In this document: one piece after another, positions 18,178-27,688 of the stretch
Numbering within the stretch: position 1 is the first letter of the stretch
How the letters are laid out: each line of letters opens with the position of its first letter
NCBI RefSeq assembly: GCF_028618515.1
Contig: NZ_JAQITB010000009.1
Span: forward strand, 1-64,000
Length of the DNA: 64,000 nt
Direction of reading: 5' to 3'
Source: Bartonella sp. ML69XJBT
Lineage (GTDB): Bacteria; Pseudomonadota; Alphaproteobacteria; Rhizobiales; Rhizobiaceae
Translations under genes and position numbers: made by a program
The notes under the pieces: generated by a model
Told to the model about the DNA's origin: nothing
The model's input: only the letters and a program-made list of their open reading frames with translations
Databases searched by the model: none

Positions 18178-21069
18178 GTGAAGAGTTTGCGTAAAATCAT
18201 TGACATCATTTTCATTATCGTCATCAGTTCTTTTGTCCACCTTACGTCAGCACAAGCAATTGAGCCCGTTAAAATTTCTCCTCAAGATGCTGCTCTTGAC
18301 CTTTCAAAAGCAATCGAAATCTACCATACAAATAGTTCTATCTTTCAAACCAGTACAGCACCAGGACCAGATGGTATCGTATGGCGTATTGAAGTGCAGG
18401 CAAAAAGTGAAAAATTTTCTGGAAACTGGGCGGTATTTTCTCTTGCAAACCCAACGGATGAACAAATCGACCGTCTTATCGTCGCTCCCCATTATCGCAT
18501 GGCTCATTCAGGCTTTCTTTGGCCAGACCTTGGATCAGCACGAATTCAATCCATCACTCCAAGTGAAGGATTTTCTCTCGACCGCCAGTCTAGTGCAAAC
18601 TCTGATATCTTTCGTATTACCCTTAACCCGGGTGCTGTCGTTACATTTGTTGCAGAACTTAACTCTGTAAATCTACCGCAAATCTATTTATGGCAACCTG
18701 AAACCTATAAGGATGCCATTAATTCTTATACGCTTTATCATGGTATTCTTCTTGGCATATCCGGTCTTTTAGCTCTTTTGTTAACTGTTCTTTTCGTTGT
18801 TCGTGGAACAGGACTTTTTCCCGCAACAGCGGCTGTTGCTTGGGCAGTACTTTTTTATATTGGCATCGACTTTAACTTTTTAAATAAATTCTTTGCCGTG
18901 ACGCTCACAACGCAACCAATCTGGCGTGCTGCTACAGAAGTAGCACTTGCTGCTACACTCTTTATTTTTCTTTTTACCTATCTATGTCTTAACCGTTGGC
19001 ACTATCACTTTAGTTATGGTGCGATTGTATGGACTATCGCTTTTTGTGGTCTTGGAGCATTTGCCATTTATGATCCAACCAGAGCAGCGGGTATCGCCCG
19101 CCTGTCATGTGGCCTCACCGCTGTGCTTGGTATCATTTTAATCAGCTATTTTTCACTCCGAAACTATGACCGCGCCATCATGCTTATCCCAACATGGCTG
19201 CTCATTAGCTTTTGGTGTGTAGGAGCTTATGCCTGCATTGCAGGATATTTAAACAACGATATTATTCAGCCAGCACTTGCTGGAGGATTAGTGCTCATTG
19301 TACTTCTTATCAGCTTTACTGTCTTGCAACAAACTTTTTCCAATGATGCTTTCCATGAAGGAATATTTTCCGACCTTGAGCAACAAGTGCTTGCCGCAAA
19401 AGGAGCTGGAAATATTATTTGGGATTGGAATGTTGAGCGTGATCGTATTGTCGTACACCCAAATATGACAACCCTTTTTGGAATTGAAACCCATAAACTC
19501 AATGGTCCTATGCGTAATTGGATATCAGCCTTGCACCACGATGATCGTGAACGCTTTCAAGCTGTCTTGGATATTATTCTTAAAAATAAAAAAGGACGTA
19601 TTGATCAAATTTTTCGACTGTCTTCTGGTGGTGGCTATTACCATTGGTTTTCCCTTCGCGCACGCCCTGCTATGCAAAAAGATGGAAAAATTACACGTGT
19701 CATTGGGACTATTGTCAATATTACCAACCACAAAAAAGCCGAAGAACGCTTATTGCATGATGCTATTCATGACAGCTTAACGGGACTGCCTAACCAACAA
19801 ATTTTTTTCGACAGACTACAAAACTATACCTCTTTGGCTAAAGCAAATATCAAAATTAGACCAACCGTCTTTATGATTGACTTTGATAATTTCCGCCAAA
19901 TTAATCGCAAATTAGGCATAGCGGTTGGTGACACTGTACTGCTTATCATAGCACGTCGTTTAAGCCGCCTTATTCATTTTCAAGATACTTTATCACGTCT
20001 TTCTGCAGACCGTTTTGCAATCATTTTACTCAGTGAAACTGAGCCACAGAAAATTGCAGCCTTTGCGGATCATCTGCATAAAACAATCTCAGCACCTATT
20101 TCACTTACGGAAAAACAAATAACGCTTTCAACATCAATTGGTTTGGTCACATGGAGTGAAAGTCGATCAACCGCTAAAGATATTTTAAATGATAGCGAAC
20201 TGGCAATGATTCATGCAAAACAAATGGGTGGTAATCATATTGAACCTTTTCGTCCCAATTTTCGCACACTAGGCATTGAATATAACACAATGGCGAAAGG
20301 TATTCATTATGCCATAAAACGTGATGAAATAAAAATCCTCTATCATCCTATCCTTAATTTATCAGATGGACACATTATTGGTTTTGAAACAATTGTAGAA
20401 TGGCATCATCCCAATTATGGAACTCTCAATGTCTCTGATTTTATCAAGATTGTAGAAAATGAACAAATCGTTATGGATTTGGCACAATTTATCATTGATA
20501 ATGTTGTTATTGATCTTACCAATGTACAAGAAAAATTTTCTCAACAATCTTTCTTTATTTCCATCAATTTACCAAGCACGGAAATGGTTCATCCTCGCGT
20601 CATCAGTCAATTGCGCTCTGCTCTGCTTCGTCACCCCCTGAACAAAGGCGCTTTGATGATAGAAATATCCGAATTCGTTTTAAGAAAAAATCCTGAACAA
20701 TCAGCTCATTTTCTTGAACAAATTAAAGCTCTTGGAATGAATCTTGCACTCGACAATTTTGGAACAGGTTATTCATCACTTGCTTATCTTGTGCGTTATC
20801 CATTCGACATGGTGAAATTAGATCGTTCACTGATCTCAATCGATTCTGTTAAGAAGAAGCTTGTTCTCAAATCTATTATTAATATGGCAACTGATCTTAA
20901 TTTGCAGATCATCGCAGAAGGTGTTGAAAATGAAAAAGAAGCACTCTTCCTACGCCAAGAAGGTTGTAAATACGTTCAAAGCACACTGATTACTAAGCCA
21001 ATTGCCATCGAAGAATTAATTACTCTGGTGCAAAATCATTTCCCTTATACAATGAAACATGATGTATAG
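18178..21069 (+). CDS. 7TM-PAS-GGDEF-EAL signalling protein with degenerate catalytic motifs
   Basis: A 963-residue inner-membrane protein starting with GTG. Order: signal peptide (about 1-26); a beta-rich periplasmic region (about 27-180); seven or so membrane helices (about 187-385); a PAS domain (about 405-520, with WDWNVERDRIVVHP and a GTIVNITNHKKAEERL exit); a GGDEF domain; and an EAL domain. The GGDEF signature is SADRF (609-613), so cyclic-di-GMP synthesis is unlikely. The EAL signature is ETI (737-739), and DDFG reads DNFG (859-862). Other EAL residues remain: KLDRSLI, AEGVEN and the Q of YVQS. It may be a weak phosphodiesterase or a c-di-GMP sensor. Confidence 0.92.
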   Translation: MKSLRKIIDIIFIIVISSFVHLTSAQAIEPVKISPQDAALDLSKAIEIYHTNSSIFQTSTAPGPDGIVWRIEVQAKSEKFSGNWAVFSLANPTDEQIDRLIVAPHYRMAHSGFLWPDLGSARIQSITPSEGFSLDRQSSANSDIFRITLNPGAVVTFVAELNSVNLPQIYLWQPETYKDAINSYTLYHGILLGISGLLALLLTVLFVVRGTGLFPATAAVAWAVLFYIGIDFNFLNKFFAVTLTTQPIWRAATEVALAATLFIFLFTYLCLNRWHYHFSYGAIVWTIAFCGLGAFAIYDPTRAAGIARLSCGLTAVLGIILISYFSLRNYDRAIMLIPTWLLISFWCVGAYACIAGYLNNDIIQPALAGGLVLIVLLISFTVLQQTFSNDAFHEGIFSDLEQQVLAAKGAGNIIWDWNVERDRIVVHPNMTTLFGIETHKLNGPMRNWISALHHDDRERFQAVLDIILKNKKGRIDQIFRLSSGGGYYHWFSLRARPAMQKDGKITRVIGTIVNITNHKKAEERLLHDAIHDSLTGLPNQQIFFDRLQNYTSLAKANIKIRPTVFMIDFDNFRQINRKLGIAVGDTVLLIIARRLSRLIHFQDTLSRLSADRFAIILLSETEPQKIAAFADHLHKTISAPISLTEKQITLSTSIGLVTWSESRSTAKDILNDSELAMIHAKQMGGNHIEPFRPNFRTLGIEYNTMAKGIHYAIKRDEIKILYHPILNLSDGHIIGFETIVEWHHPNYGTLNVSDFIKIVENEQIVMDLAQFIIDNVVIDLTNVQEKFSQQSFFISINLPSTEMVHPRVISQLRSALLRHPLNKGALMIEISEFVLRKNPEQSAHFLEQIKALGMNLALDNFGTGYSSLAYLVRYPFDMVKLDRSLISIDSVKKKLVLKSIINMATDLNLQIIAEGVENEKEALFLRQEGCKYVQSTLITKPIAIEELITLVQNHFPYTMKHDV

Positions 21070-21108
21070 AACATTGTACAAATCAAAAAGTCAGGAAATA
21101 GTGGAATT

Positions 21109-21711
21109 TTATGCATGCCCCATTTCAGAAGCGAGATAGGCAGGGTTGATCCCCATGCGAACCAAGCTTTCATCATATTTACGGCTTAAATCGCTTTCAA
21201 AAAGAAAACTAGGTGATGTGGGGCTTATCAGCCAACCATTTGTAGATATTTCTGCCTCAAGCTGTCCGGCTTTCCATCCTGCATATCCTAAGGCTATGAG
21301 TGCATGTTGAGGGCCTTTTTCACAACTGATCGCTTTTAATATATCAATGGTTGCAGTGAAGCAAATTTTATCTGCAATAGAAACAGTTTCTTCACAAGCA
21401 TAATCATCAGAATGCAGGACAAAACCACGTGAAGGATCAACTGGTCCACCATAACGTACTGGAAACTTTTTTATTGGATCAGAAAGACATTTTTTTTGAC
21501 CGCTGTTTATAACTCCAAGGTGAAGCAAAAGCTCTGGAAAATCAATATGGTGCAATTGATTGAGAATAATTCCCATAGCACCGGCATCAGAATGTGCACA
21601 AACATAAATAACAGAACGAATAAAGCGTTTGTCATTCATCCCAGGCATTGCTATGAGCAACTGTCCACCTAAAAAGCCATTACACTGCTTCATCAATCTG
21701 TTATTCTCCAT
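21109..21711 (-). CDS. YqgE/AlgH family protein (DUF179)
   Basis: A 200-residue protein of the YqgE/AlgH family, cytoplasmic, function unsettled. The family hallmarks are [18 protein letters not shown] at the N-terminus, [17 protein letters not shown], and the later [15 protein letters not shown] and [16 protein letters not shown] segments. The length is normal. It converges with the GGDEF-EAL gene and is divergent from the DsbD-like gene, an arrangement common in Rhizobiales. Confidence 0.95.
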   Translation of the reverse strand: MENNRLMKQCNGFLGGQLLIAMPGMNDKRFIRSVIYVCAHSDAGAMGIILNQLHHIDFPELLLHLGVINSGQKKCLSDPIKKFPVRYGGPVDPSRGFVLHSDDYACEETVSIADKICFTATIDILKAISCEKGPQHALIALGYAGWKAGQLEAEISTNGWLISPTSPSFLFESDLSRKYDESLVRMGINPAYLASEMGHA

Positions 21712-21764
21712 AGTTCACATGATAAGGTTCACTTTAGTTAGTACAATAGGAAAATAAAGCTCCA

Positions 21765-22616
21765 ATGAAAAAAATTCAAATATTTACGAATTTAAAAAAT
21801 ATTATCATTCGCCTTTATAAAAAACTTTCCGTTACTTTAAGCTTAACATTCATAATTTTAGAACTATTTAACATACCCATCAGTGCTCAAATAGAACAAA
21901 ATACATATCTTTTTACAACATCTTGGTATGAATCGGAAGGTGGTCGTATCAGATTAGCTATGACTAAACCCTCTCATTCTGGAATAAGAGAGGGCTTTAT
22001 CGAAATCGTTCTGAAACCAGGATGGAAAACGTACTGGCGTAATCCAGGTAATTCAGGCATAGCACCTTCTTTTTATTTTAACCAACAGGTGTCTTATGAA
22101 ATTTTCTACCCCACACCACAGCTTTATGAAACAGAAAATAACTGGTCATTAGGCTATAAAGATAAAGTGGTCTTGCCTTTCAGTATTTCTGGTGTAAAAA
22201 AAGACTTAAGTGGCATTTTAACTCTTGGATTATGTCATAAAATCTGTCTTCCGGTTACGGTCGACTTTGATTTTTCTCCATCTGTTCAAAAAAACATCCT
22301 CCTCCCTTTATCCCTCCTAAAACAGGCTCAAAATGCCTTACCTCTGACTACCCATCATGAATTTAAAATAAGTGCTGAAAAAAAAACAAATACTCTCCTC
22401 ATCAAAATACAAAATAACAATAAAATCTCACCTTCTTCTCTCTTTTTAGATGGAGGCGAAATGCAAATTGGACCAGCAAAAAAAATTCGTGAGAACGCAG
22501 AATACACACTCTTTAGTGCCCCTCTCTCTTTCATACCAGATAGCGAAAATCACACCATTTTTTATACAATTTCTTTTAAAGATCATGCTTTCAGTGGAAC
22601 ATTTATACTCTTATAG
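21765..22616 (+). CDS. Exported DsbD N-terminal-domain-like protein
   Basis: A 283-residue protein with a signal peptide or anchor at about 15-42. Its periplasmic domain resembles the thiol-disulfide interchange domain of DsbD. Visible signatures are FIEIVLKPGWKTYWRNPGNS, the YPTPQLYE strand and LGLCHKICLPVTVDF, which carries the cysteine pair CHKIC. The transmembrane domain and the C-terminal thioredoxin of full DsbD are absent, so this is the stand-alone form found beside yqgE in Rhizobiales. A role in periplasmic thiol reduction is plausible. Confidence 0.8.
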   Translation: MKKIQIFTNLKNIIIRLYKKLSVTLSLTFIILELFNIPISAQIEQNTYLFTTSWYESEGGRIRLAMTKPSHSGIREGFIEIVLKPGWKTYWRNPGNSGIAPSFYFNQQVSYEIFYPTPQLYETENNWSLGYKDKVVLPFSISGVKKDLSGILTLGLCHKICLPVTVDFDFSPSVQKNILLPLSLLKQAQNALPLTTHHEFKISAEKKTNTLLIKIQNNNKISPSSLFLDGGEMQIGPAKKIRENAEYTLFSAPLSFIPDSENHTIFYTISFKDHAFSGTFILL

Positions 22617-22798
22617 TCAACATATTGATTTACAATGATAATCAACATTTCTACAGCTTTCATGAAAAGCTCGCATATTGTACGTTTTTCTCATTTTAAG
22701 CCTGCTCATGATGAATCCATAAAATTATTCCATTGCATGTTACAGAAAGAAACAACATGTAGCTAAAAACCATTCAAGAAAAGAGTAAAAATATCTTT

Positions 22799-22950
22799 TA
22801 TGAATCGCCTTCATGCAAGGACTGGCATAACATTTTGAACTAACAAAAAGAGTATGATGGTGCCCATAACATAAAGACAGTGATACCTCATGGTTTTTAC
22901 GTTATAGTCTTCATGGGTAGCATTGTGAAATGCGTCTGAAAACATCGAGA
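22799..22950 (+). pseudogene. Relic of the N-terminal part of a phage integrase gene
   Basis: The plus strand beginning TTATGAATCGCCTTCATGCA aligns to the integrase pseudogene at 43198-43350. Clear blocks are the start ATGAAYCGYCTTMATGCAAGG, AATGATGGTGCC versus TATGATGGTGCC, and CTCATGGTTTTTACGTTATA versus CTCAATGGATTTATCGCTAT. It ends near GAAATG. Stops and indels are present. A minus-strand frame over the same stretch (22811-23101) is a shadow of this and of rnhA. Confidence 0.6.
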
Positions 22951-23012
22951 TATATTTCTTATAGGAACTTACTTTTTCTACTTCATGATAAAAAAGAACA
23001 GCTTGCAAAAAA

Positions 23013-23480
23013 CTATTTTGGAAAATATCCGTTTTCACGATATTCAGTGATTGCTTTGCGAGCAAGTGCGTCTGCACGCTCATTGTCTGGATGACCAGCA
23101 TGCCCTTTTACCCAATGCCATCTCACAGTATGATGAGAACAGATATCTTCTAGAGCTTGCCATAACTCCATATTTTTTACAGGACTTTTCGATGCCGTAC
23201 GCCAATTATTTTTTTTCCAACCTTCAAGCCATGTAGAGATACCATTGCGTAAATAAACCGAGTCTGTATAAAGATCGACTGAACAAGGCTCTTTAAGCGC
23301 TTTTAATGCATAAATCGCTGCCATCAGTTCCATTTGATTGTTGGTGGTGTGTGCTTCTCCACCATAAAGTTCACGTTCATGACCATTCCAGCGCAAAACT
23401 GCTCCCCATCCTCCAACTCCAGGATTACCGGAACAAGCACCATCTGTATAAATTTCAACGATTTTTTGTTGATTTAACAT
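23013..23480 (-). CDS. rnhA: Ribonuclease HI
   Basis: Cleaves the RNA strand of RNA-DNA hybrids, including R-loops and primers. At 155 residues it equals the typical length. The catalytic residues are visible: D in [18 protein letters not shown] in [14 protein letters not shown] in [11 protein letters not shown], and the final D in [15 protein letters not shown], with [10 protein letters not shown] before it. The ATG at 23480 is preferred to an in-frame TTG at 23489, which would overlap the end of thrB. It is the last gene of ispH-thrB-rnhA. Confidence 0.97.
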   Translation of the reverse strand: MLNQQKIVEIYTDGACSGNPGVGGWGAVLRWNGHERELYGGEAHTTNNQMELMAAIYALKALKEPCSVDLYTDSVYLRNGISTWLEGWKKNNWRTASKSPVKNMELWQALEDICSHHTVRWHWVKGHAGHPDNERADALARKAITEYRENGYFPK

Positions 23481-23485
23481 AGAAT

Positions 23486-24445
23486 TCAAAAACCTAATTC
23501 ATTCAATGAACCTACACTACTAAAAAAACAAAGCTTGTGCCAATATTCCCGTGGATCTTTCTTAATAACAAGGCTCTCTGGCGGTGTATTAAACCAATCA
23601 TAAAGGCGCGTGAGTAAAAAACGTAAAGATGCACCACGTGCCAACAAAATCATTGCATTCAATTCTAAAGAGAGTAATGGCCTTATTTTTTGATAATTTT
23701 CTAATAGCCTACGTGCTTTGGTAAGATTATAGGAATAATTTTGTTCAAAACACCAAGCGTTTAAGCATATAGCTAGATCATAAGCAAAAAAATCATTACA
23801 AGCAAAATAGAAATCTATAATACCAGAAAGACGATGGTTCAAAAAAAATACGTTATCATTAAATAAATCAGCATGAATAATGCCAGTTGGTAAATTTGAT
23901 GGCCAATTTTCTTGTAAAAAAAACAATTCCGTATTAATTTTTTGTCCAAACTCTCTTAACAACGCATCTTGGCTTGTTTGGCAATATTCCCATAATAATC
24001 TCCAATTCATAATAGAAAGAGTATTTTTACGAGTGAGTGTAAAATCCTGCCCTGCTAAATGCAATTGCGCTAAACCAGTTCCCACTTCACCGCAGTGAAA
24101 TACATTAGGTTGGCGAATCCATATTCCTTCGAGAAAAGTAATAATAGCGGCAGGGCGTCCTGCTAATTTACCAATTGTTGTCCCGTCATTTTGCATAACT
24201 GGTTGAGGACAAGGAATACCATGCTGATTTAAATGCTGCATAAGACTGCAAAAAAAAGGCAAATCATTCTTTGAAATACGTTTTTCATATAGTGTTAGGA
24301 TGAACCTGCCTTCTGTTGTATAGAGCATAAAATTAGAATTTTCGATTCCCTCCTCTATACCTTGATAGGATACAAGCGAACCTATCGAATAATGTGTCAA
24401 AAAAAACTTCAAATCATCTTGTTGAACGTCTGTATGAACCGCCAT
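23486..24445 (-). CDS. thrB: Homoserine kinase (choline-kinase-fold ThrB)
   Basis: Phosphorylates homoserine for threonine synthesis, feeding ThrC. This is the alphaproteobacterial type with the aminoglycoside phosphotransferase/choline kinase fold, not the GHMP type. Catalytic loop: [14 protein letters not shown] (HxDxxxxN). Metal-binding motif: [18 protein letters not shown]. The nucleotide-binding N-terminal lobe starts near [20 protein letters not shown]. The ATG overlaps the TAA of ispH by one base (TAATG), indicating translational coupling. The 319-residue length is standard. Confidence 0.95.
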   Translation of the reverse strand: MAVHTDVQQDDLKFFLTHYSIGSLVSYQGIEEGIENSNFMLYTTEGRFILTLYEKRISKNDLPFFCSLMQHLNQHGIPCPQPVMQNDGTTIGKLAGRPAAIITFLEGIWIRQPNVFHCGEVGTGLAQLHLAGQDFTLTRKNTLSIMNWRLLWEYCQTSQDALLREFGQKINTELFFLQENWPSNLPTGIIHADLFNDNVFFLNHRLSGIIDFYFACNDFFAYDLAICLNAWCFEQNYSYNLTKARRLLENYQKIRPLLSLELNAMILLARGASLRFLLTRLYDWFNTPPESLVIKKDPREYWHKLCFFSSVGSLNELGF

Positions 24446-25500
24446 TATTTTACTTTCGTTACAGGCATAGGTGTATCCTGATTTTCATTTTTTAGTGTTT
24501 CAACTCGACCATTAACAAATGCCATATCTTGAGGTGTTAAAGTGATATCACGTAAATTGCGACTCACCAAAAATGTTTCTGTTTCTACTACTGTTTCTGC
24601 CAATTCTATTGTAACATTATAACGCTCTCGAAAAGCAGAAATGATTTCATCAATAATAATTTCAGGAGCAGAAGCTCCAGCTGAGAGACTCACAACAGAA
24701 AGAGCTCTAAGGCGATCAAAATCAATTTCATCCGCACGCTGGACTAAAACAGATTGCCGCGCACCAAATCTCTCAGCGACCTCCACTAAACGTCGTGAAT
24801 TAGAAGAATTTGGTGCTCCAACAATCAAAAATAAATCGCTTCCCATTGCTGCTGCTTTCACAGCTTCTTGTCGATTCGTCGTTGCATAGCAAATTGATTC
24901 CGCCGCTGGAGCTTCTAATGTAGGAAAACGTCGCTGTAGTACATCAAGAATCTCTGCTGTATCTTCAACAGAAAGCGTTGTTTGCGTGACAAATCCTAAT
25001 TTATTGGGCTCGTCTGGCTGATAATGTAAAGCATCTTCAACCGTTTCAATTAATGTCACAGCTCCTTTTTCCAACTGTCCCATTGTTCCAATCACCTCAG
25101 GATGACCAGAATGGCCAATCAATATAACATGCCGACCATGACGTTGATGCCGTATGGCTTGTTTGTGAACTTTAGAAACCAATGGACATGTTGCATCAAG
25201 ATAAAACAAATTATAGCGACGTGCCTCTTCTAGTACAGATTTTGGCACACCATGAGCAGAAAATACAACAGGTTGATTGTGGTATTGTTCTGGAATCTCA
25301 TCAAGTTCTTCAACAAAAACCGCCCCACGTTGCTGCAATCCTTCAACCACATAGCGGTTGTGCACAATTTCATGACGAACATACACTGGCGCACCATATT
25401 TTTTTAATGCAAGCAGAACAATCTGAATGGCACGATCAACTCCCGCACAAAAACCACGGGGAGTACAAAGACGCATTGTTAAAGGAGGAAGTATAGACAT
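24445..25500 (-). CDS. ispH: 4-hydroxy-3-methylbut-2-enyl diphosphate reductase
   Basis: Last enzyme of the methylerythritol phosphate pathway; reduces HMBPP to IPP and DMAPP with a 4Fe-4S cluster. The three cluster cysteines are in PRGFCAGVDRA (C18), LDATCPLVSKVH, and ESICYATTNRQEAV. The substrate-binding SAGASAPEIIIDEII and the conserved FVTQTTLSVEDT are present. The 351-residue length fits, with a short unconserved C-terminal tail. It heads the ispH-thrB-rnhA unit. dxs and ispE of the same pathway lie elsewhere in the window. Confidence 0.97.
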   Translation of the reverse strand: MSILPPLTMRLCTPRGFCAGVDRAIQIVLLALKKYGAPVYVRHEIVHNRYVVEGLQQRGAVFVEELDEIPEQYHNQPVVFSAHGVPKSVLEEARRYNLFYLDATCPLVSKVHKQAIRHQRHGRHVILIGHSGHPEVIGTMGQLEKGAVTLIETVEDALHYQPDEPNKLGFVTQTTLSVEDTAEILDVLQRRFPTLEAPAAESICYATTNRQEAVKAAAMGSDLFLIVGAPNSSNSRRLVEVAERFGARQSVLVQRADEIDFDRLRALSVVSLSAGASAPEIIIDEIISAFRERYNVTIELAETVVETETFLVSRNLRDITLTPQDMAFVNGRVETLKNENQDTPMPVTKVK

Positions 25501-25690
25501 AAACTATCCTTAATATCTCTAACTTTTACTCTATGTTCGAATAAACCACCTTTATATACTATACAAACCATATAAAGAGGAAAATTGATAATACTGTCTT
25601 CCTCTATCATGACGTGTACCCTATAGCCTATTCTCATAGAATTTGTTTTAAGACAAATCGCTTTTAAGTTTGCCCTTTCATTCCGCTGTA

Positions 25691-26626
25691 CTAAAAGGCA
25701 ATAAAGCGCCATACAAGAGATTCAATTAAAAGAATTCCAAAGAGAGCAGCCAAATAAAATAACGAAAAGAAAAACACTTTTTTTGCCATTACAATGGTTG
25801 CGTCATACGTATCAGATTTCCATAAACGATAAGCAAAATAAATAAAGATAATACTTAAAATTGTCGAAAAAATACCATAAAAAATTCCCGCAAGACCAGT
25901 GATATAAGGTCCCACTGCAGATATTGCCATAAGAATAGTATAAAATAAGATCTGTTTTTTTGTTGAATACACACCTCGTACATTAGGCATCATAGGAATG
26001 CCGGCTGCCTCATAATCAAGAGATGAAAAGAGAGAAAGAGACCAGAAGTGTGGCGGTGTCCACATAAAAATGATTAAAAATAACAAGAAACTGTTAAGAC
26101 TCACAGTCCCTGTTGTCGCAGCCCATCCAATCATTGGCGGAAAAGCTCCAGAGGCACCACCAATAACAATATTTTGTGGCGTTATACGCTTTAGCCAAAT
26201 CGTATAGATAACAACATAAAAGAAAATTGTAAAAGCAAGAAAAAATGCTGCAAACCAATTAATAAAGATTCCCATCATCAATACAGAAAGCATAGAAAGA
26301 ATCATGCCAAAAATAAACGCTCTCTTGGGGGTGATTTTACCCATAGGAATGGGACGATTTTTGGTACGTTCCATCACTGCATCAATGTCAGCATCATACC
26401 ACATATTCAGTGCCCCTGCACTACCACCACCTACAGCAATACAAAAAATTGCTAAAAAACTATAAAATGGATGTATCGAAACAGGTGACACTACCAGTCC
26501 AACCAAAGCTGTAAAGACAACAAGCGACATAACCCGAGGTTTTAATAACGTGATATAATCACCAATACTGGATTTTGGCAGCATTGATTTACCAGCTACA
26601 GCCGATAATTCTCTTGAAACAGACAT
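25691..26626 (-). CDS. ctaB: Protoheme IX farnesyltransferase (heme O synthase)
   Basis: Adds a farnesyl group to heme B to give heme O for the terminal oxidases; polytopic inner-membrane UbiA-superfamily protein. The first prenyl-diphosphate motif is NMWYDADIDAVMERTKNRPIP; the second region is SSLDYEAAGIPMMPNVRG. About nine hydrophobic segments are visible. The ATG at 26626 gives 311 residues; a TTG at 26635 is possible. In relatives ctaB lies within a cytochrome oxidase operon; here there are no cox genes beside it. Confidence 0.95.
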   Translation of the reverse strand: MSVSRELSAVAGKSMLPKSSIGDYITLLKPRVMSLVVFTALVGLVVSPVSIHPFYSFLAIFCIAVGGGSAGALNMWYDADIDAVMERTKNRPIPMGKITPKRAFIFGMILSMLSVLMMGIFINWFAAFFLAFTIFFYVVIYTIWLKRITPQNIVIGGASGAFPPMIGWAATTGTVSLNSFLLFLIIFMWTPPHFWSLSLFSSLDYEAAGIPMMPNVRGVYSTKKQILFYTILMAISAVGPYITGLAGIFYGIFSTILSIIFIYFAYRLWKSDTYDATIVMAKKVFFFSLFYLAALFGILLIESLVWRFIAF

Positions 26627-26842
26627 TCCGCTCAACGACCTTTTTCATTTCTGTCATCCACAAACAAATACGTCTGGCATATGGGAATGACTCATTAATA
26701 CCACAGCGTTTTAGAGAACATATTAGGATGTTTCTCCTACCTGCATCCTCTAAAAATAGATGGAAATATTTGCAAAAAATACATTTTTCAACATATATTA
26801 TTTTTACACTACAAGTGTATCATAAAAAGTACACCATACCAA

Positions 26843-26895
26843 ATATCATAAAGCAAGGCTAAACACCCACCCTTCTGTGATATGCTGCTTTTTTT
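26843..26895 (+). terminator. Terminator-like hairpin without an upstream gene
   Basis: ATATCA (26843-26848) pairs with TGATAT (26878-26883). An inner AAGG/CCTT pairing is possible, and seven T residues follow at 26889-26895. The nearest plus-strand gene upstream is more than 4 kb away, so it may end a small RNA or be fortuitous. Confidence 0.35.
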
Positions 26896-26955
26896 ATTTT
26901 TGCCTTTATTTCGTATATATAGATTAATATGTTTTCGTATATAATGGTTTTGTGT

Positions 26956-26961
26956 TATAAT
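26956..26961 (+). promoter_or_regulatory. Candidate -10 element of the ialB-like gene
   Basis: A perfect TATAAT with TGTG just upstream and a poor -35 (TTTCGT at 26933-26938, 17-base spacer). A start site near 26968 would argue against translation from the in-frame TTG at 26976 and for a start at 27018 or later. Confidence 0.4.
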
Positions 26962-27017
26962 GCTATGATTGCGGTTTGAGAATTTATTTTTATACAAAGC
27001 TGTACAATAAGGCTATA

Positions 27018-27581
27018 GTGGTGAGGGAGTTAGGGTTTTCTGTGGTACTTTTAAAATTACTAAAAAAAAATTTCTTTGTTAGTGCTGTTATTTGCACACT
27101 TTATAATGTGTCTCTCAATCATGCTACTGCACAAACATTTCATGTACAAAATGTCCCTGCCCCACAAACCTATGGTGCATGGACAAAAGTTTGTTCTTTG
27201 CCACCTGGCACACCTAATATGCAATGTGAAGTTGTACAAAATATACACACACAAAATCGTCAAGACATTACACTTCGTGTTACCTTTTACAAGCTCCCTA
27301 AAAATCAAGGAACTCTGATGCGTGTTTTTGTTCCAAGTCGCGTTGAGTTGCGCCCTGGTGTTGGACTTAAAATTGATGATAAAAATATGGGAAGATTAGA
27401 ATATCGTCGGTGTCTTGGTGATAATTGTGTTGCTGAAGCTGTTCTCAAAGAAGATATCCTACAGCGCTTTTTTAAAGGTAAAACAGCAACCTATTTTATT
27501 TTCACAACTCCTGAACAAGCAATTGGTGGGCTCGTTGATCTCAATGGTCTGAGTGATGCCTATGCAACTCTACCAACATAA
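27018..27581 (+). CDS. ialB: Invasion-associated locus B (IalB) family protein
   Basis: An exported protein of the IalB family; in Bartonella IalB contributes to erythrocyte invasion. From the GTG at 27018 it has 187 residues, close to family length. A signal peptide ends near NHATAQ. The mature part shows YGAWTKVCSLPP, then MQCEVVQNIH, VPSRVELRPGVGLKID, and RRCLGDNCVAEAVL, with cysteines likely in disulfides. Start choices also include TTG 26976 and GTG 27042; the predicted -10 box favours 27018 or later. Whether this copy is the classical IalB or a family paralog cannot be settled without comparison. Confidence 0.85.
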   Translation: MVRELGFSVVLLKLLKKNFFVSAVICTLYNVSLNHATAQTFHVQNVPAPQTYGAWTKVCSLPPGTPNMQCEVVQNIHTQNRQDITLRVTFYKLPKNQGTLMRVFVPSRVELRPGVGLKIDDKNMGRLEYRRCLGDNCVAEAVLKEDILQRFFKGKTATYFIFTTPEQAIGGLVDLNGLSDAYATLPT

Positions 27582-27688
27582 GAGAATCGGCGCACATCCA
27601 ATGAATAAAACTTTATAGTACACTTCACTGCTTTTTAAATAAAATAAATGGAAACCTTCTCAGTGCCCATGAAAATAGGATAATTCTT

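Larger units (their letters stand above)
26627..27017. other. Divergent intergenic region between ctaB and ialB-like gene
   Basis: This region contains a terminator-like hairpin on the plus strand (26843-26895) with no plus-strand gene before it, and a TATAAT at 26956-26961 that is a likely promoter for the ialB-like gene. Nothing else is recognised. Confidence 0.45.

Noticed and set aside
22811-23101. 96-codon minus-strand frame overlapping the 3' end of rnhA
   Set aside because: Its first half is antisense-free overlap with rnhA in another frame, and the rest lies on the opposite strand of an integrase relic.
25479-25712. 77-codon minus-strand frame between ispH and ctaB
   Set aside because: It overlaps both genes and has no family resemblance.
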